From Archangiaceae bacterium (GTDB taxonomy: Bacteria > Myxococcota > Myxococcia > Myxococcales > Myxococcaceae): a stretch of DNA of 64,000 nucleotides. The notes under the pieces were generated by a model, which made no database searches, was not told where the DNA came from, and worked only from the letters and a program-made list of their open reading frames with translations. The stretch is from the NCBI GenBank assembly GCA_016714225.1, contig JADJNS010000010.1, forward strand, positions 248,001-312,000. Direction: 5' to 3'. The position numbers were made by a program, and so were the translations under genes. This document shows, piece after piece, positions 1-11,198 of the stretch (position 1 is the stretch's first letter; each line of letters begins with the position of its first letter).

Positions 1-631
1 CTTCCGCCGAAGGTGGCGGGCTCGGCACCGTCGGCCGCGGGTCGACCATCGCGGTGCGCTCGTCGTCGGCGAACGGGTTCGCCACCACCGGGTGCTCGGG
101 GTCGGTCATCGCCGCCGCCGCGATGGGCACGCCGCGCCCTGCGGTGGGCACGCCCATCGGGTCCGACCCGCCGTGCGCCAGCTCGTCGAGCTGCTGCTGC
201 GCCACCGAGAGCGGCGCGCGGTCGGCGGCGCGCGGGAGCATCAGCCGCGTCACCAGGCGCTCGAGCGCCGGCGGAGCGTGCGGCATCGCCTGCGCGAAGG
301 TCTCTGAGGGGTTGGGGTAGCGCCCCACCAGCACGTCGAAGGTCAGCACCCCGAGCGCGTACTGGTCGACCCCTTCGCTCAGGTCGCGGGTGGCCTCGGT
401 GTCGAGCTCGGCCAGCTGCACCAGCGGCGGTGCGTCAGAGAACGTCTGCACCCGTATCTGCTGGGGTATCAGCATGCCGTACCCCTTCTCTCGCGCGTGC
501 AGCCGCACCAGCTGCAGCGCCACCGCCGCCAGCACCTCGAGCCCCTGCTTCAGCGGCAGCGGGCCCTGCTCGAGCAGCTCGGCCAGCGAGGCCGACCTCG
601 TGGGAGGCAAGAGCGAGGTGGGTTCATCCAT
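1..631 (-). CDS. kinase-like pseudoenzyme, C-terminus cut by window edge
   Basis: The frame opens at an ATG complementary to 629-631 and runs off the window start, so only the first 210 residues are visible. Residues 85-110 resemble the C-lobe of myxobacterial Ser/Thr kinases (VDQYALGVLTFDVLVGRYP matches the usual SDIYALGVLLYELLTG helix). The region where HRDLKPxN should stand reads GYGMLIPQQIRV, and no glycine loop, catalytic Lys, HRD or DFG is present. The tail is Pro/Ala-rich and low in complexity. I infer a non-catalytic kinase fold, possibly a scaffold or regulator. It is the first of a run of kinase genes. A decayed kinase is the alternative. Confidence 0.6.
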   Translation of the reverse strand, partial: MDEPTSLLPPTRSASLAELLEQGPLPLKQGLEVLAAVALQLVRLHAREKGYGMLIPQQIRVQTFSDAPPLVQLAELDTEATRDLSEGVDQYALGVLTFDVLVGRYPNPSETFAQAMPHAPPALERLVTRLMLPRAADRAPLSVAQQQLDELAHGGSDPMGVPTAGRGVPIAAAAMTDPEHPVVANPFADDERTAMVDPRPTVPSPPPSAE

Positions 632-693
632 GGGGTCGGCGCTCGTTTTCCCCAACTTCAGGCCGGGAAGCGAGCGCGGCGCCGCGCGGTGTC

Positions 694-1071
694 TCAGCCG
701 AGCGGCTGGCTCACGCCGATGACCGGGTAGCGGTAGTACCGCCCGTCGAGCGCCTTCACCGCTCCCACGATGGGCAGCACCACCACCGCCGCCGCCAGCA
801 GCAGCCCGAACAGCGCCGCGCAGGGAATGAGGAGCAGCGTGAAGTACGCGCCGAAGACGAGCAGCGCCCCCAGGTACGCCGCCACGTTCAGGAGCAGCGC
901 CTGCCGGGCGATGCTGACGACCGTCTTCGAGCTGGCGGTCATCATGATGATGATGGGCACCAGCGCTCCGCCCAGCGGCACCACGTAGCCCGCCAGGCCC
1001 GAGAGGTGCGCGAGCGCCGCCAGGTTCTTGTCAGCGGGGGTGATGGTCGGCACCAACGAGTCGTTCGCCAT
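694..1071 (-). CDS. DUF4870-type small membrane protein
   Basis: This 125-residue protein has three hydrophobic segments: about residues 16-45 (with LSGLAGYVVPLGGALVPIII), 52-70 and 75-100. The N-terminal pattern of polar residues, LAALAHLSGL and a following conserved hydrophobic helix is typical of the DUF4870/Tic20-like family of inner-membrane proteins of unknown function. The ATG at 1069-1071 (MANDSLVP) was chosen because the upstream in-frame extension is Arg-rich and looks non-coding. It lies between two kinase-type genes and is not clearly co-transcribed with either. Confidence 0.75.
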   Translation of the reverse strand: MANDSLVPTITPADKNLAALAHLSGLAGYVVPLGGALVPIIIMMTASSKTVVSIARQALLLNVAAYLGALLVFGAYFTLLLIPCAALFGLLLAAAVVVLPIVGAVKALDGRYYRYPVIGVSQPLG

Positions 1072-1190
1072 GCGGGTGATTCTCGTGCACGTGGCGCCGC
1101 AAGCAAGGGCCCGCCCCCGCCGCCCGTCGGTTCGGACAAATGACCTGAAACCCACGGGCTGGAAATCGGTCGCCGGCGCACCGCCCAGCT

Positions 1191-2390
1191 ATGCTCGCGA
1201 GCGTGTCGGCCGTGTACCTGGGAAGTACGTCGTGCCCCGAGTGCGGGCGCGAGGTGCCGCCTGAGGCGCTGACCTGCCCCTTCGACGGCACCGACCTGGT
1301 GCGCAACCTCGAGAAGACCCACCGGCGCGACCCCATCATCGGGCTCACCCTCGGTGAGTACGTGGTGGAAGAGCGCATCGGCGTGGGCGGCATGGGCATC
1401 GTCTACCGCGCGGTGCAGCCGCTGATCGGCAAGAGCGTCGCCATCAAGGTGCTGCGCCCCGAGCTGGCCGACGACACCGGCCTGGTCACCCGCATGCTCG
1501 ACGAGGCGCGCGCCGTGGCGGCCATCGGTCACCGCGGCATCGTCGACGTGTTCGGCTTCGGCAAGCTGCCGCTCGAGGGCCGCCCCTACCTGGTGATGGA
1601 GTACCTGCAGGGCCGCTCGCTCGAGTCCATGGTGCAGGAGGGCAGGCTGCCGGTGCTGCAGACCGTCGAGCTGCTGGTCGAGATTCTCGCCGCCATCGGC
1701 GCCGCGCACGGCGCGGGCGTGGTGCACCGCGACCTGAAGCCCAGCAACGTCATCGTGGTCGAGCAGGCCGGCGCGCGCTTCGTGAAGGTGCTCGACTTCG
1801 GCCTCGCGCTCAAGCGCGACACCGACACGGGCATGTCGTCGCAGACCAGCAACGACCTCGCCATCGGCACCCCCGAGTACATCTCTCCCGAGCAGGCGTG
1901 CGGCCACCCCGTCGGCCCGCCCACCGACCTCTACGCCATCGGGGTGATGGCGTTCGAGATGCTCACCCAGAAGCTGCCCTTCAACCACGCCGACCCGTTC
2001 GAGCTGGCGCGCAAGCACGTCGAGGCGCGGCCCCCGCGCGTCTCGTCGCTGCGGCCCGAGGTGCTGCCCGAGCTCGACCGGCTGGTCACCCGGCTGCTCG
2101 AGAAAGACCCCGCCGACCGCCCCCAGTCGGCCGACGAGGTGATTCGCGCGCTCAAGCAGCTGCACAAAGAGAGCGCTCACGCCGAGACCAAGCGGGTGCG
2201 CGCCTGGGTGCCCCCCGCCGCCGCCCCCACCGTGCTGGTGCCGATTCCCGACGTGCCGTTCGCCGAGGTGACTGCGCCCGACGCCGCGAACCCGGTGAAG
2301 CGGCGCCCCCGCTGGCTGGTGCCGCTCGCCGTCGCCGCTCCGCTGCTGGTGGCGATGGCGGTGGCCGCGTGGCTCGTCAGCCGGGGCTGA
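1191..2390 (+). CDS. membrane-anchored Ser/Thr protein kinase with N-terminal zinc ribbon
   Basis: Protein of 399 residues. A CPECG...TCPFDG zinc-ribbon-like segment (residues 15-34) precedes a complete Hanks-type kinase domain. Visible motifs are the glycine loop GVGGMG (64-69), the ATP lysine in VAIKVL (K86), HRDLKPSN (catalytic D181), DFG (D202) and the GTPEYISPEQ activation/APE region. A Pro/Ala linker leads to one transmembrane helix near residues 375-396 with only three residues after it, so the kinase faces the cytoplasm on a C-terminal anchor and has no extracellular sensor. All catalytic residues are intact. It converges with the next kinase gene, with 9 bp between the stop codons. 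Confidence 0.93.
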   Translation: MLASVSAVYLGSTSCPECGREVPPEALTCPFDGTDLVRNLEKTHRRDPIIGLTLGEYVVEERIGVGGMGIVYRAVQPLIGKSVAIKVLRPELADDTGLVTRMLDEARAVAAIGHRGIVDVFGFGKLPLEGRPYLVMEYLQGRSLESMVQEGRLPVLQTVELLVEILAAIGAAHGAGVVHRDLKPSNVIVVEQAGARFVKVLDFGLALKRDTDTGMSSQTSNDLAIGTPEYISPEQACGHPVGPPTDLYAIGVMAFEMLTQKLPFNHADPFELARKHVEARPPRVSSLRPEVLPELDRLVTRLLEKDPADRPQSADEVIRALKQLHKESAHAETKRVRAWVPPAAAPTVLVPIPDVPFAEVTAPDAANPVKRRPRWLVPLAVAAPLLVAMAVAAWLVSRG

Positions 2391-2399
2391 AAATCAGCC

Positions 2400-4547
<2,148 letters not shown>

Positions 4548-4605
4548 GGTTGTGAAGGTGGACCGTAGCCCAACGCCCGCGCGGGCCGTGAGCGAGTGCT
4601 CGCGG

Positions 4606-6363
4606 CTACAGGCTGCCGCCCAGCGCGGCGGGCCCCACGAAGCTGCCGTTCGGGCCGCCCTGCCAGTCGTGCTGCAGCGCTCCGTTCGACGCGGCGTAGA
4701 CCAGCTCGATGCGGCCGTCGGCGTTCTCGGCCGCCGTCACCGCGACCGCCGAGGCCCCGCGCTGCAGCTCGCCATACCAGGTGCCGTCGACGCGCTCGAA
4801 GTTCTGGTACAGCACCCCGTTGGTGCCCACGTAGAACAGCTCGAGGCGCCCGTCGGCGTCGTGGCTGGTGGCGAGCTTGAGCGCCTGCCCGCCCATCGCG
4901 GCGCCCGCGCCGAACGCTCCGCCCGGGGTCGCCTGCGCCGCGTGCGTCACCGCGTTGGTGAGCGAGGTCGAGAACGCGTGCAGCCTGCCGTCGGCGTCTA
5001 GAGCCAGCGCGACCTGCTTCGCCTTGCCGCCCAGCGCCACCTGCGCGGCGAAGCTGCCGCCCGCGGTGCTCTGGGTGCGCGCGTACAGCGCGTCGTCGGT
5101 GCCGGCGTAGAGCAGCGTGAGCTTGCCGTTCGCGTTGCGCGCCGCGGTCAGGTTCTTGGCGCTGCCGCCCAGGGCCACCGGCGCCACCCAGCTCGAGTTC
5201 GGGCTGCTCTGCCAGGCGTGGAACAGCGCGCCGTCGGTGCCGGTGAAGAAAATCTCCAGGCGGCCATCGGCGTTCATCGCCACGGCCAGCTCCTTCGCGG
5301 CGGCGTTGAACACCACCTCTCCGCTCCAGCCGCCGGCGGGGCGCTGCACCCGGTGGTACAGCCGGCCGTCGGTGCCGACGTAGAAGACCTCGAGCCGGCC
5401 GTCGGCGTTGGCGCCCACGGTGAGCTGCACCGCGGTGCCGCCCAGCGCCGCCGGCGCCGACCACGCGCCGCCGTTCACCGCGGTCTGGTACTGGTGGGCG
5501 ATCGCTCCGCTGCCATCGATGAAGAACGCCTCGAGGCGGCCGTCGGCGTTGGCGGCGAGGCTCAGCTCTTGCGCGTCTGCGACCTTCACCGGGCCCGCGC
5601 CCGCGAACGCGTTGAGCTGGGCGAGCGTGCCGTTGAAGACGTCGAGGTCGACGTTGCCGCTGATGCCCGGCACCGAGCCGGTGCTGCTGTACTGGTGAAA
5701 GCGCCAGCCGGTGCTGGCCCACGCGTTCGGCACGCCGGGGCACATGGTGCCGTACCAGGCGATGACCAGCGGGGTGCTCTTGAAGTCGGCGCTCTTCACG
5801 TGGTCATCCCAGAAGTACGCGCCGGTGTAGATGATGGGCGCCTTGCCGGTGCCGGCGGTGACGATGTCGACCCACCTGTGAATCTTGGCGGTGATGGTGG
5901 CGGGGGTCTGGCCGTCGGTGACCTCGACGTCGAGCATCGCCGGCAGGTCGCCCGGGCCCAGCCGCCCCAGCTTCTGCACCACGTAGTTCGCCTGCGCGAC
6001 CGCGTCTTCGCCCGGCGCGAAGAACTGGTACCCGCCGCGAATCAGGCCGACGCTCTTCATGCCCGACCAGTTCTGCGCGAAGTACTCGTCCTTGTACGAG
6101 AGGCCGTGGCTGATGCGCGCGATGGCGAACTTGCGGCCCGAATTCTTCACCGCGCTCCAGTTGATGCTGCCCTGCCACTTCGACACGTCGATGCCCTCGA
6201 CGGTGCTGCCGGCGGGACAGATGCGCGCCGAGACCGCCGCCTCGTTCACGCCCATCGGGTCTTCCTCTTGAAGCCCCATGCCCAGGCTCAGGTCGCCCTC
6301 CATGCCGCCGCACCCGGCCAGCACTGCCATCAAACCCACCACTGCCTTCGAGGCGCTGCGCAT
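4606..6363 (-). CDS. GH25 lysozyme lipoprotein with lectin-like repeat tail
   Basis: 585 residues from the ATG at 6361-6363. A signal peptide ends in the lipobox LAGC (C18). Residues 55-235 match glycoside hydrolase family 25 (Chalaropsis-type muramidase): GIDVSKWQGSINW carries the first catalytic Asp (D59), and PAMLDVEVTDG carries the Asp/Glu pair near 145-147. The remaining ~300 residues are about seven repeats built around NADGRLEVFY and ALGG, as in PLL/tectonin-like beta-propeller lectins. The reaction would be cleavage of peptidoglycan MurNAc-GlcNAc bonds. A surface lipoprotein with a sugar-binding propeller fits a predatory role against other bacteria, but that role is inference. Confidence 0.9.
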   Translation of the reverse strand: MRSASKAVVGLMAVLAGCGGMEGDLSLGMGLQEEDPMGVNEAAVSARICPAGSTVEGIDVSKWQGSINWSAVKNSGRKFAIARISHGLSYKDEYFAQNWSGMKSVGLIRGGYQFFAPGEDAVAQANYVVQKLGRLGPGDLPAMLDVEVTDGQTPATITAKIHRWVDIVTAGTGKAPIIYTGAYFWDDHVKSADFKSTPLVIAWYGTMCPGVPNAWASTGWRFHQYSSTGSVPGISGNVDLDVFNGTLAQLNAFAGAGPVKVADAQELSLAANADGRLEAFFIDGSGAIAHQYQTAVNGGAWSAPAALGGTAVQLTVGANADGRLEVFYVGTDGRLYHRVQRPAGGWSGEVVFNAAAKELAVAMNADGRLEIFFTGTDGALFHAWQSSPNSSWVAPVALGGSAKNLTAARNANGKLTLLYAGTDDALYARTQSTAGGSFAAQVALGGKAKQVALALDADGRLHAFSTSLTNAVTHAAQATPGGAFGAGAAMGGQALKLATSHDADGRLELFYVGTNGVLYQNFERVDGTWYGELQRGASAVAVTAAENADGRIELVYAASNGALQHDWQGGPNGSFVGPAALGGSL

Positions 6364-6725
6364 GTGTGTCTCCGAGGTGACCGACGGGCCGGGCGCTCCC
6401 CTCGCAACAGTCGATCCACCGCGGGGAAAGCGCACGTTCAGACGCCTCGGCGTGACGCGCTCCAGCGATACCCGAGTTCACACCCCGTCACCCGCGAGCC
6501 TCAGCGCAAGCGCCGTTACATGCACTGGCGACCGCGTGTCGCACGCTCACACGTGAACCGAGGACAGTGAGAGAAGGTGCGCGTGACACGCGGGCGATTC
6601 ACTGCCGGCCCGGGTTTGCGCCGCGCCCCGCCCGCGTGCTTTCTCCCGCGCAAGTGAAGGGGGCGCTGGCGCCGCTCTGGGCGCGACCGGGCAGTCGAGG
6701 TCGCGGGCGCCGGCGTGAAGTCTCT

Positions 6726-9278
6726 TCAGTCGAGCTTCACCGGCTCGAGGTCGGCCCAGTTCTTTCCCGCCTCGACCCCGACCTTCAGCGGCACCTCGAG
6801 CTCGAAGGCGTGCTTCATCGCCTCGGCGCACAGCTTCGCCGCCTGCTGCAGCTCGGGCTCAGGCACGTCGAACAGCACCTCGTCGACCACCTGCAGAACC
6901 GGCACCGTCTGCAGCCCCGCCGCCCGCAGCGCGCGGTCGGTCACCAGCAGCGCGCGCCGCGACACGTCGGCCACCGAGCCCTCGTGCGTGCCGCGCCGGG
7001 CCAGGCGCTCGGCGTACGAGCCCAGCATCGGGTCGAGCGAGGTGAGGCCGCCGATGGGCCAGCGCCGGCCGGCCAGCGTGAGCAGGTAGCCGCGCGTCTT
7101 GGCCAGCTCGAGCTGCTGGTCTTGAAACGCGCGCACCTGCGCGTAGCGGCGGTCGAAGCGGGCGATGTACTCCTTCGCCTCGGCCGGCGTGACGCCCAGC
7201 TGCAGCCCCAACGCGCTCGGCCCCTGGCCCGCGAAGGTGGCGAAGTTGACGACCTTGCCGACCTGCCGCTCTTCCAGCGTCACCGCGTCGGGCGCCTTCT
7301 CGAACACCGCCGCCGCGGTGAGCCGGTGCAGGTCGGCGCGCTCGTTCAGCGGCTCGACCAGCGCGGGGTCTTTCGTGAGGTGCGCGAGCACGTGCAGGCC
7401 GAGCTGGTTGAAGTCGACCGACATCAACAGGTGGCCGGGCGGAGCGACGAACGCGCGCCGCACCTGCGCCATCTCTTCGGTGCGGCCCGGCACGCGGCCC
7501 AGGTCGGGGTTGCTGTTCACCAGCTGGCCCGAGAACGAGCGGGCAGGGTGGAAGCGCGAGTGCACCCGCCCGTCGTCGTCGATGCAGCGCGCGAGCCCGC
7601 GCAGCCAGTTGTCGCGCAGCCGCCGCAAGGTGCGCCAGCGCAGCACCAGGCCCACGATGGGGTGCGCATGGTCGATGCGCTCGAGCGCCTCGTTCGAGGT
7701 GCTCCAGCCGGTCTTGGTGTGGCTGACGATGGGGAGCTTCAGCTCTTCGAACAGCACCTTGCCGAGCTGCTGCGACGAGTTGACGTTGAAGGCGTGGCCG
7801 GCGTGCTGCTCGATGTCGGCCTGCAGCTGCGCCTCGATTTCGGCGAAGGCGCCCTCCGCGCGCTCGAGCTGGGCGGTGTCGACCGTCAGCCCGACGAGCT
7901 CCATGCGCACCAGCAGCGCGGTGAGCTCGAGGTACTCGGCGAGCAGCTCGGGGCTCACGTCGGGGCGCAGCCTCGCGAAGATGGCCGCCGACGCGTCGGC
8001 GCGCTGCCCCGCCACCTGCGCGGCGCGCTCAGGCTGAAGCTCGGAGAACCGCTGGCGCGCGCGGCCGGTGCCCAGCACCTCGTCGTCGTCGGGCAGCGAG
8101 CGGCCGAGCACGTAGCGCGCCACCCCCGGCAGCTCGTGGGGCGCCCAGCCGCTGGGCTCGGTGAGGTGCGAGGCGCACGCCGAGTCGCCGGTGAGGCCCT
8201 TCACCTCGACGCCCAGGCGCCGCAGCGCCACCAGCGCGCCCACCGCGTCGTGAGAGAGCTTCTCGGCCTTCGGGTCGCCGAGCCACGCCACCACCGCTGG
8301 CCAGGCGGCGCTCGAGCGCGGCACGTAGAACGCGTCGCCTTCGCCCGCCGAGAGCGCGATGCCGCTCAGGCGCTGCTTCACCGGCTCGGGGTCGTCGAGC
8401 AGCGCGTAGAACGAGAGCGTCTTGCCGGCGTTGCGGGTGAGCGCGGCCTCGAAGTCTTGCGGCGAAGCGCACACGCTGGCGGTCGCGGTGGCCGACGAGA
8501 CCAGCAGCTCTTTGAAGCCCAGCGCCTCGTACGTCGCGTTGAGCGCGGCGGCGGTGGGCGCGGCGTACGCGCACGCCTCGAGCGGCACCGGCAGCGGCAC
8601 CGGGTCGAGCCGCGCCTGCGCCAGCACCCGGGGCAGCCCGTCGCTCGCCGCGAGCAGCGCCTTCTTCACCCGGCCCTCGAGCGCGTCGATGCCCGCCAGC
8701 GCCTGCGCGACCGAGCCGTGCGCCTCGAGCAGCGAGGTGGCGCCCTTCGCGCCGATGCCGGCCACCCCGGGCACCTGGTCGTCGTCGCCCACCAGCGCGA
8801 GCCACTCGGCGACCTGCGCGGGCGCGACGTTGAAGCGCTTCTTCACCACCTCGGGCGTGTAGCGCGCGTCTTTGTTCGCGTCGTACCACCACACCGTGTC
8901 GGTCACGAGCTGGGCGTACCGCTTGTCCATGCCGGCGATGACCACGCTGTCGCCGCGCTCGACCGCGGCGCGGGTGTAGCCGGCCACCAGCCGCGCCTCG
9001 TCGTTGCCGAGCGCCACGGTGAAGCCGAGCGCGCGGAGCAGCGGCGCGAGCTCGGGCAGCTGCGGCTTCAGCAGCTCGGGCCACTCGCGGCCCTGCAGGT
9101 CGACCACCGCGACCGCGCGGGCGGGCGTCTTCCACGCCAGCACGTGGGCCAGCGCGCGCGCCACCGCGAACAGCCCGTTCACCGGCGCGCCGGCGGGCGA
9201 CTTGCGGTCGGTCGGCACCACCAGAAAGCCCCGCGCCAGCAGGTTGGTGGCAGAAGCAATCAGCGTGCGGTCGGTCAT
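6726..9278 (-). CDS. divergent DNA polymerase I paralogue with altered active-site residues
   Basis: 850 residues with the layout of Pol I: an N-terminal 5'-nuclease-like region (1-230), a short 3'-5' exonuclease-like region (about 265-440) and a polymerase domain (440-850). The two metal-binding Asp of the polymerase survive (motif A SVDFNQLGLHV, D622; motif C QVVDEVLFDV, D799). Motif B is RQVGKVVNFATFAG, keeping Arg, Lys and Phe. Several residues nearly invariant in Pol I are changed: the motif A Glu steric gate is Gly627, the motif B Tyr is Ala683, the TGRLSS Arg is Gln585, and the motif C His is Val798. The 5'-nuclease part lacks several acidic metal ligands (GMDKR instead of GDKD; no EADD). 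I infer an accessory polymerase, not the housekeeping PolA. Confidence 0.85.
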   Translation of the reverse strand: MTDRTLIASATNLLARGFLVVPTDRKSPAGAPVNGLFAVARALAHVLAWKTPARAVAVVDLQGREWPELLKPQLPELAPLLRALGFTVALGNDEARLVAGYTRAAVERGDSVVIAGMDKRYAQLVTDTVWWYDANKDARYTPEVVKKRFNVAPAQVAEWLALVGDDDQVPGVAGIGAKGATSLLEAHGSVAQALAGIDALEGRVKKALLAASDGLPRVLAQARLDPVPLPVPLEACAYAAPTAAALNATYEALGFKELLVSSATATASVCASPQDFEAALTRNAGKTLSFYALLDDPEPVKQRLSGIALSAGEGDAFYVPRSSAAWPAVVAWLGDPKAEKLSHDAVGALVALRRLGVEVKGLTGDSACASHLTEPSGWAPHELPGVARYVLGRSLPDDDEVLGTGRARQRFSELQPERAAQVAGQRADASAAIFARLRPDVSPELLAEYLELTALLVRMELVGLTVDTAQLERAEGAFAEIEAQLQADIEQHAGHAFNVNSSQQLGKVLFEELKLPIVSHTKTGWSTSNEALERIDHAHPIVGLVLRWRTLRRLRDNWLRGLARCIDDDGRVHSRFHPARSFSGQLVNSNPDLGRVPGRTEEMAQVRRAFVAPPGHLLMSVDFNQLGLHVLAHLTKDPALVEPLNERADLHRLTAAAVFEKAPDAVTLEERQVGKVVNFATFAGQGPSALGLQLGVTPAEAKEYIARFDRRYAQVRAFQDQQLELAKTRGYLLTLAGRRWPIGGLTSLDPMLGSYAERLARRGTHEGSVADVSRRALLVTDRALRAAGLQTVPVLQVVDEVLFDVPEPELQQAAKLCAEAMKHAFELEVPLKVGVEAGKNWADLEPVKLD

Positions 9279-9342
9279 GCGCCGCCCGAGGGTTTCGCGC
9301 GAGTCGGGTGAATGCGTCAGTTAAGCGCCGTGTGCGGTTGGG

Positions 9343-10002
9343 TCAGAAGCTGAACGCGAGCGCGAACGCGCCACCCACCAGCAGCACCGCGCCCACCGGC
9401 ATCAGCACGTTGGCCCACCGCGCACTGTCGCCCGCCCGGCCGAGCAGCGCCTCGGCGGCCGCCACCCGCGGCTCGGCCTGGGCGCGCGCCCCGAGCGTGC
9501 CCACCTCGAGCCCCCGGTACACCCCGAAGCCGCCCACCACCGCGCCGGCGAGCAAGGCACCCAGGCCCAGCCAGCGCGCCCAGAGCCGGGGCCGCGCCGG
9601 CTCGGGTGCCTCCACCGGAGCCGGCATCGCCGGCGCGACCTTCACCGGCGCAGCGGGCGGCGCCACCCGCGACCCCTCGGGCGGAGCGGCCTGCTCCCAC
9701 CACCGCGCGATGCGCGGCGAGCTGCCCGGCGGTAGCTCGAGGCTGGGCTCGAGGGTGCGGGCCCGCCGAAAGCTCGCCACCGCCTGCTCTTCTTCGGCGA
9801 GCGCGGCGTGCGCGAGGCCGGTGTAGAGCTCGATTTCCGCCAGGTCGCCCGGGCCGTTGCGGGGCCAGGTGCGCGCCTGCTCGAGCAGCCGCAGCGCCAG
9901 CGTCGGCTCGAGGCCCCGCAGCGCCGCCTTGCCCTTCGCCAGGTCGGGGTTCTCGGACGCGGCGGCCAGCGCCAGCGCCAGCAGCGCAGCCAGCCCGCTC
10001 AC
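9343..10002 (-). CDS. exported TPR-like protein with membrane helices
   Basis: 219 residues, starting at a GTG that overlaps the stop codon of the upstream lipoprotein gene (GTGA), which points to translational coupling. An Ala/Leu-rich signal peptide is followed by residues 20-95 that look like two or three TPR-type helices (LALRLLEQART, ELYTGLAHAAL, AVASFRRARTLEPS). A Pro/Ala linker and two hydrophobic helices (about 145-165 and 200-218) follow. Function unknown; TPR-containing envelope proteins of this plan are common in myxobacteria and usually mediate protein contacts. The coupling suggests it works with the upstream lipoprotein. Confidence 0.75.
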   Translation of the reverse strand: MSGLAALLALALAAASENPDLAKGKAALRGLEPTLALRLLEQARTWPRNGPGDLAEIELYTGLAHAALAEEEQAVASFRRARTLEPSLELPPGSSPRIARWWEQAAPPEGSRVAPPAAPVKVAPAMPAPVEAPEPARPRLWARWLGLGALLAGAVVGGFGVYRGLEVGTLGARAQAEPRVAAAEALLGRAGDSARWANVLMPVGAVLLVGGAFALAFSF

Positions 10003-11198
10003 CCGCCGCTGCCCCCGGTCGCTGCCGCGGCGGGCAGAAAGTCGGCGCTCTCGGCGCGCAGCTGCGCTTCAATTCCCGTCTCGCGCCAGAAGAACCAGCG
10101 GCCGCTCGCGCCGCGGGGCAGGGCCGGCGCGTCGAGCTCAGCGGCGCACTCGCGGTCGGAGTACACCGTGAGCGGTGCTCCGCCCAAGGTGAGCGCGACG
10201 GGCGTGTCGTCGTCGGCCGGCGCCGCCTGCCCGCTCGAGTCGAGCAGCCGCACCGCCAGCGGCGCGCAGCCCGAGGTCGCACCGACCCCCGACACGTCGA
10301 GCGCCAGCTTCGAGGCCAGCGGCGCGGCGCCCCAGCGCACGTCGTCGAAGTCGAGGTCGCCCACCCACGCGGCGTCGTTCGCCCAGGGCTCTCCGAGCGC
10401 CACTTCGCGAAACGAGCCGCCCGACCAGTCGATGAGGCTCTTTCGCGTCAGCTCGACGCCGTCGAGCCAGAGCACCCGCTCTCCGCGCGAGGTGCCCATG
10501 CCCAGGGTGGCCACCTCGACCAGGTGCCAGTCGGGGCGCAGCGTCACCGTGGCCCGCGTGCTGCTGTTCATGCCGCGCGCGTCGAAGCCCAGGCACTCGA
10601 GCTCGCCGGTCGGGGAGATGAGCAGCAGCTGGTTCGCCCCGGGCGGCACGAACGGCGCGCCGATGACCCAGAGGGGGATGATGGAGCCCGTCGCGGTCAG
10701 CGCCGACCTGCGCAGCCACAGGCGCAGGTAGAGGTCTCCGTCGCGGGCCGCGGTGGCGCGCTTCACGGCATGCCCGTAGCCCGAGGCGGCCGCGGCGTCT
10801 TCGTCGTGGCTGCGCAGGCCGAACGCGCCGCGGTGCGCTGCCGCCGAGGTGAGGGTGAGCGTGTTGGGGGTCGCGCCGCTCATCGCCTGCCACGCACCCG
10901 CCGGTGTCTCGGTGCCGAGCAGGTGCCCCGACTCGAAGTCGTCGCTGAACTCGGCGCGCGCAGGCCCGAGCGCGGCGGGGTTCTCGCGGCAGCTCGCCCC
11001 GCCGTCGGGCGTCTCGAGGCACTGCAGCGGCGCCGGGCAGAGGTCGGCCGCGCCGCACGTCTTGCCCTCGAAGCTCACCGCGGGCGGAGCGCAGCCAAAG
11101 CCCGCCAGCGCCAGCGCCCCCACCGCGGCGAGCGCGCGCGCGTGCACCTTCAGCTGCCCGACGCGTGCGTAGCGAGGCATGAGCACCGTTGCTACCAT
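9999..11198 (-). CDS. lipoprotein with concanavalin/LamG-like domain
   Basis: 399 residues. The signal region ends in a probable lipobox (LAGFGC, C36). A short Cys-rich stretch follows (residues 45-70, CGAADLCPAPLQC), then about 200 residues starting EFSDDFESGHLLG that resemble lectin/glucanase-type beta-sandwich domains (LYLRLWLRRS, WHLVEVATLG, DLDFDDVRW). A likely start is the internal ATG at 11178-11180, because the first ATG overlaps the 5' end of the divergent kinase gene. A carbohydrate-binding surface protein is inferred. It is followed, with a 4-bp overlap, by the TPR-like gene. Confidence 0.75.
   Translation of the reverse strand: MVATVLMPRYARVGQLKVHARALAAVGALALAGFGCAPPAVSFEGKTCGAADLCPAPLQCLETPDGGASCRENPAALGPARAEFSDDFESGHLLGTETPAGAWQAMSGATPNTLTLTSAAAHRGAFGLRSHDEDAAAASGYGHAVKRATAARDGDLYLRLWLRRSALTATGSIIPLWVIGAPFVPPGANQLLLISPTGELECLGFDARGMNSSTRATVTLRPDWHLVEVATLGMGTSRGERVLWLDGVELTRKSLIDWSGGSFREVALGEPWANDAAWVGDLDFDDVRWGAAPLASKLALDVSGVGATSGCAPLAVRLLDSSGQAAPADDDTPVALTLGGAPLTVYSDRECAAELDAPALPRGASGRWFFWRETGIEAQLRAESADFLPAAAATGGSGG

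Noticed and set aside
6567..9311. A 914-codon open frame opposite the polymerase I paralogue
   Set aside because: The product is Arg/His/Leu-rich with no domain. It is the expected antisense shadow in high-GC DNA, while the minus strand has clear motifs.
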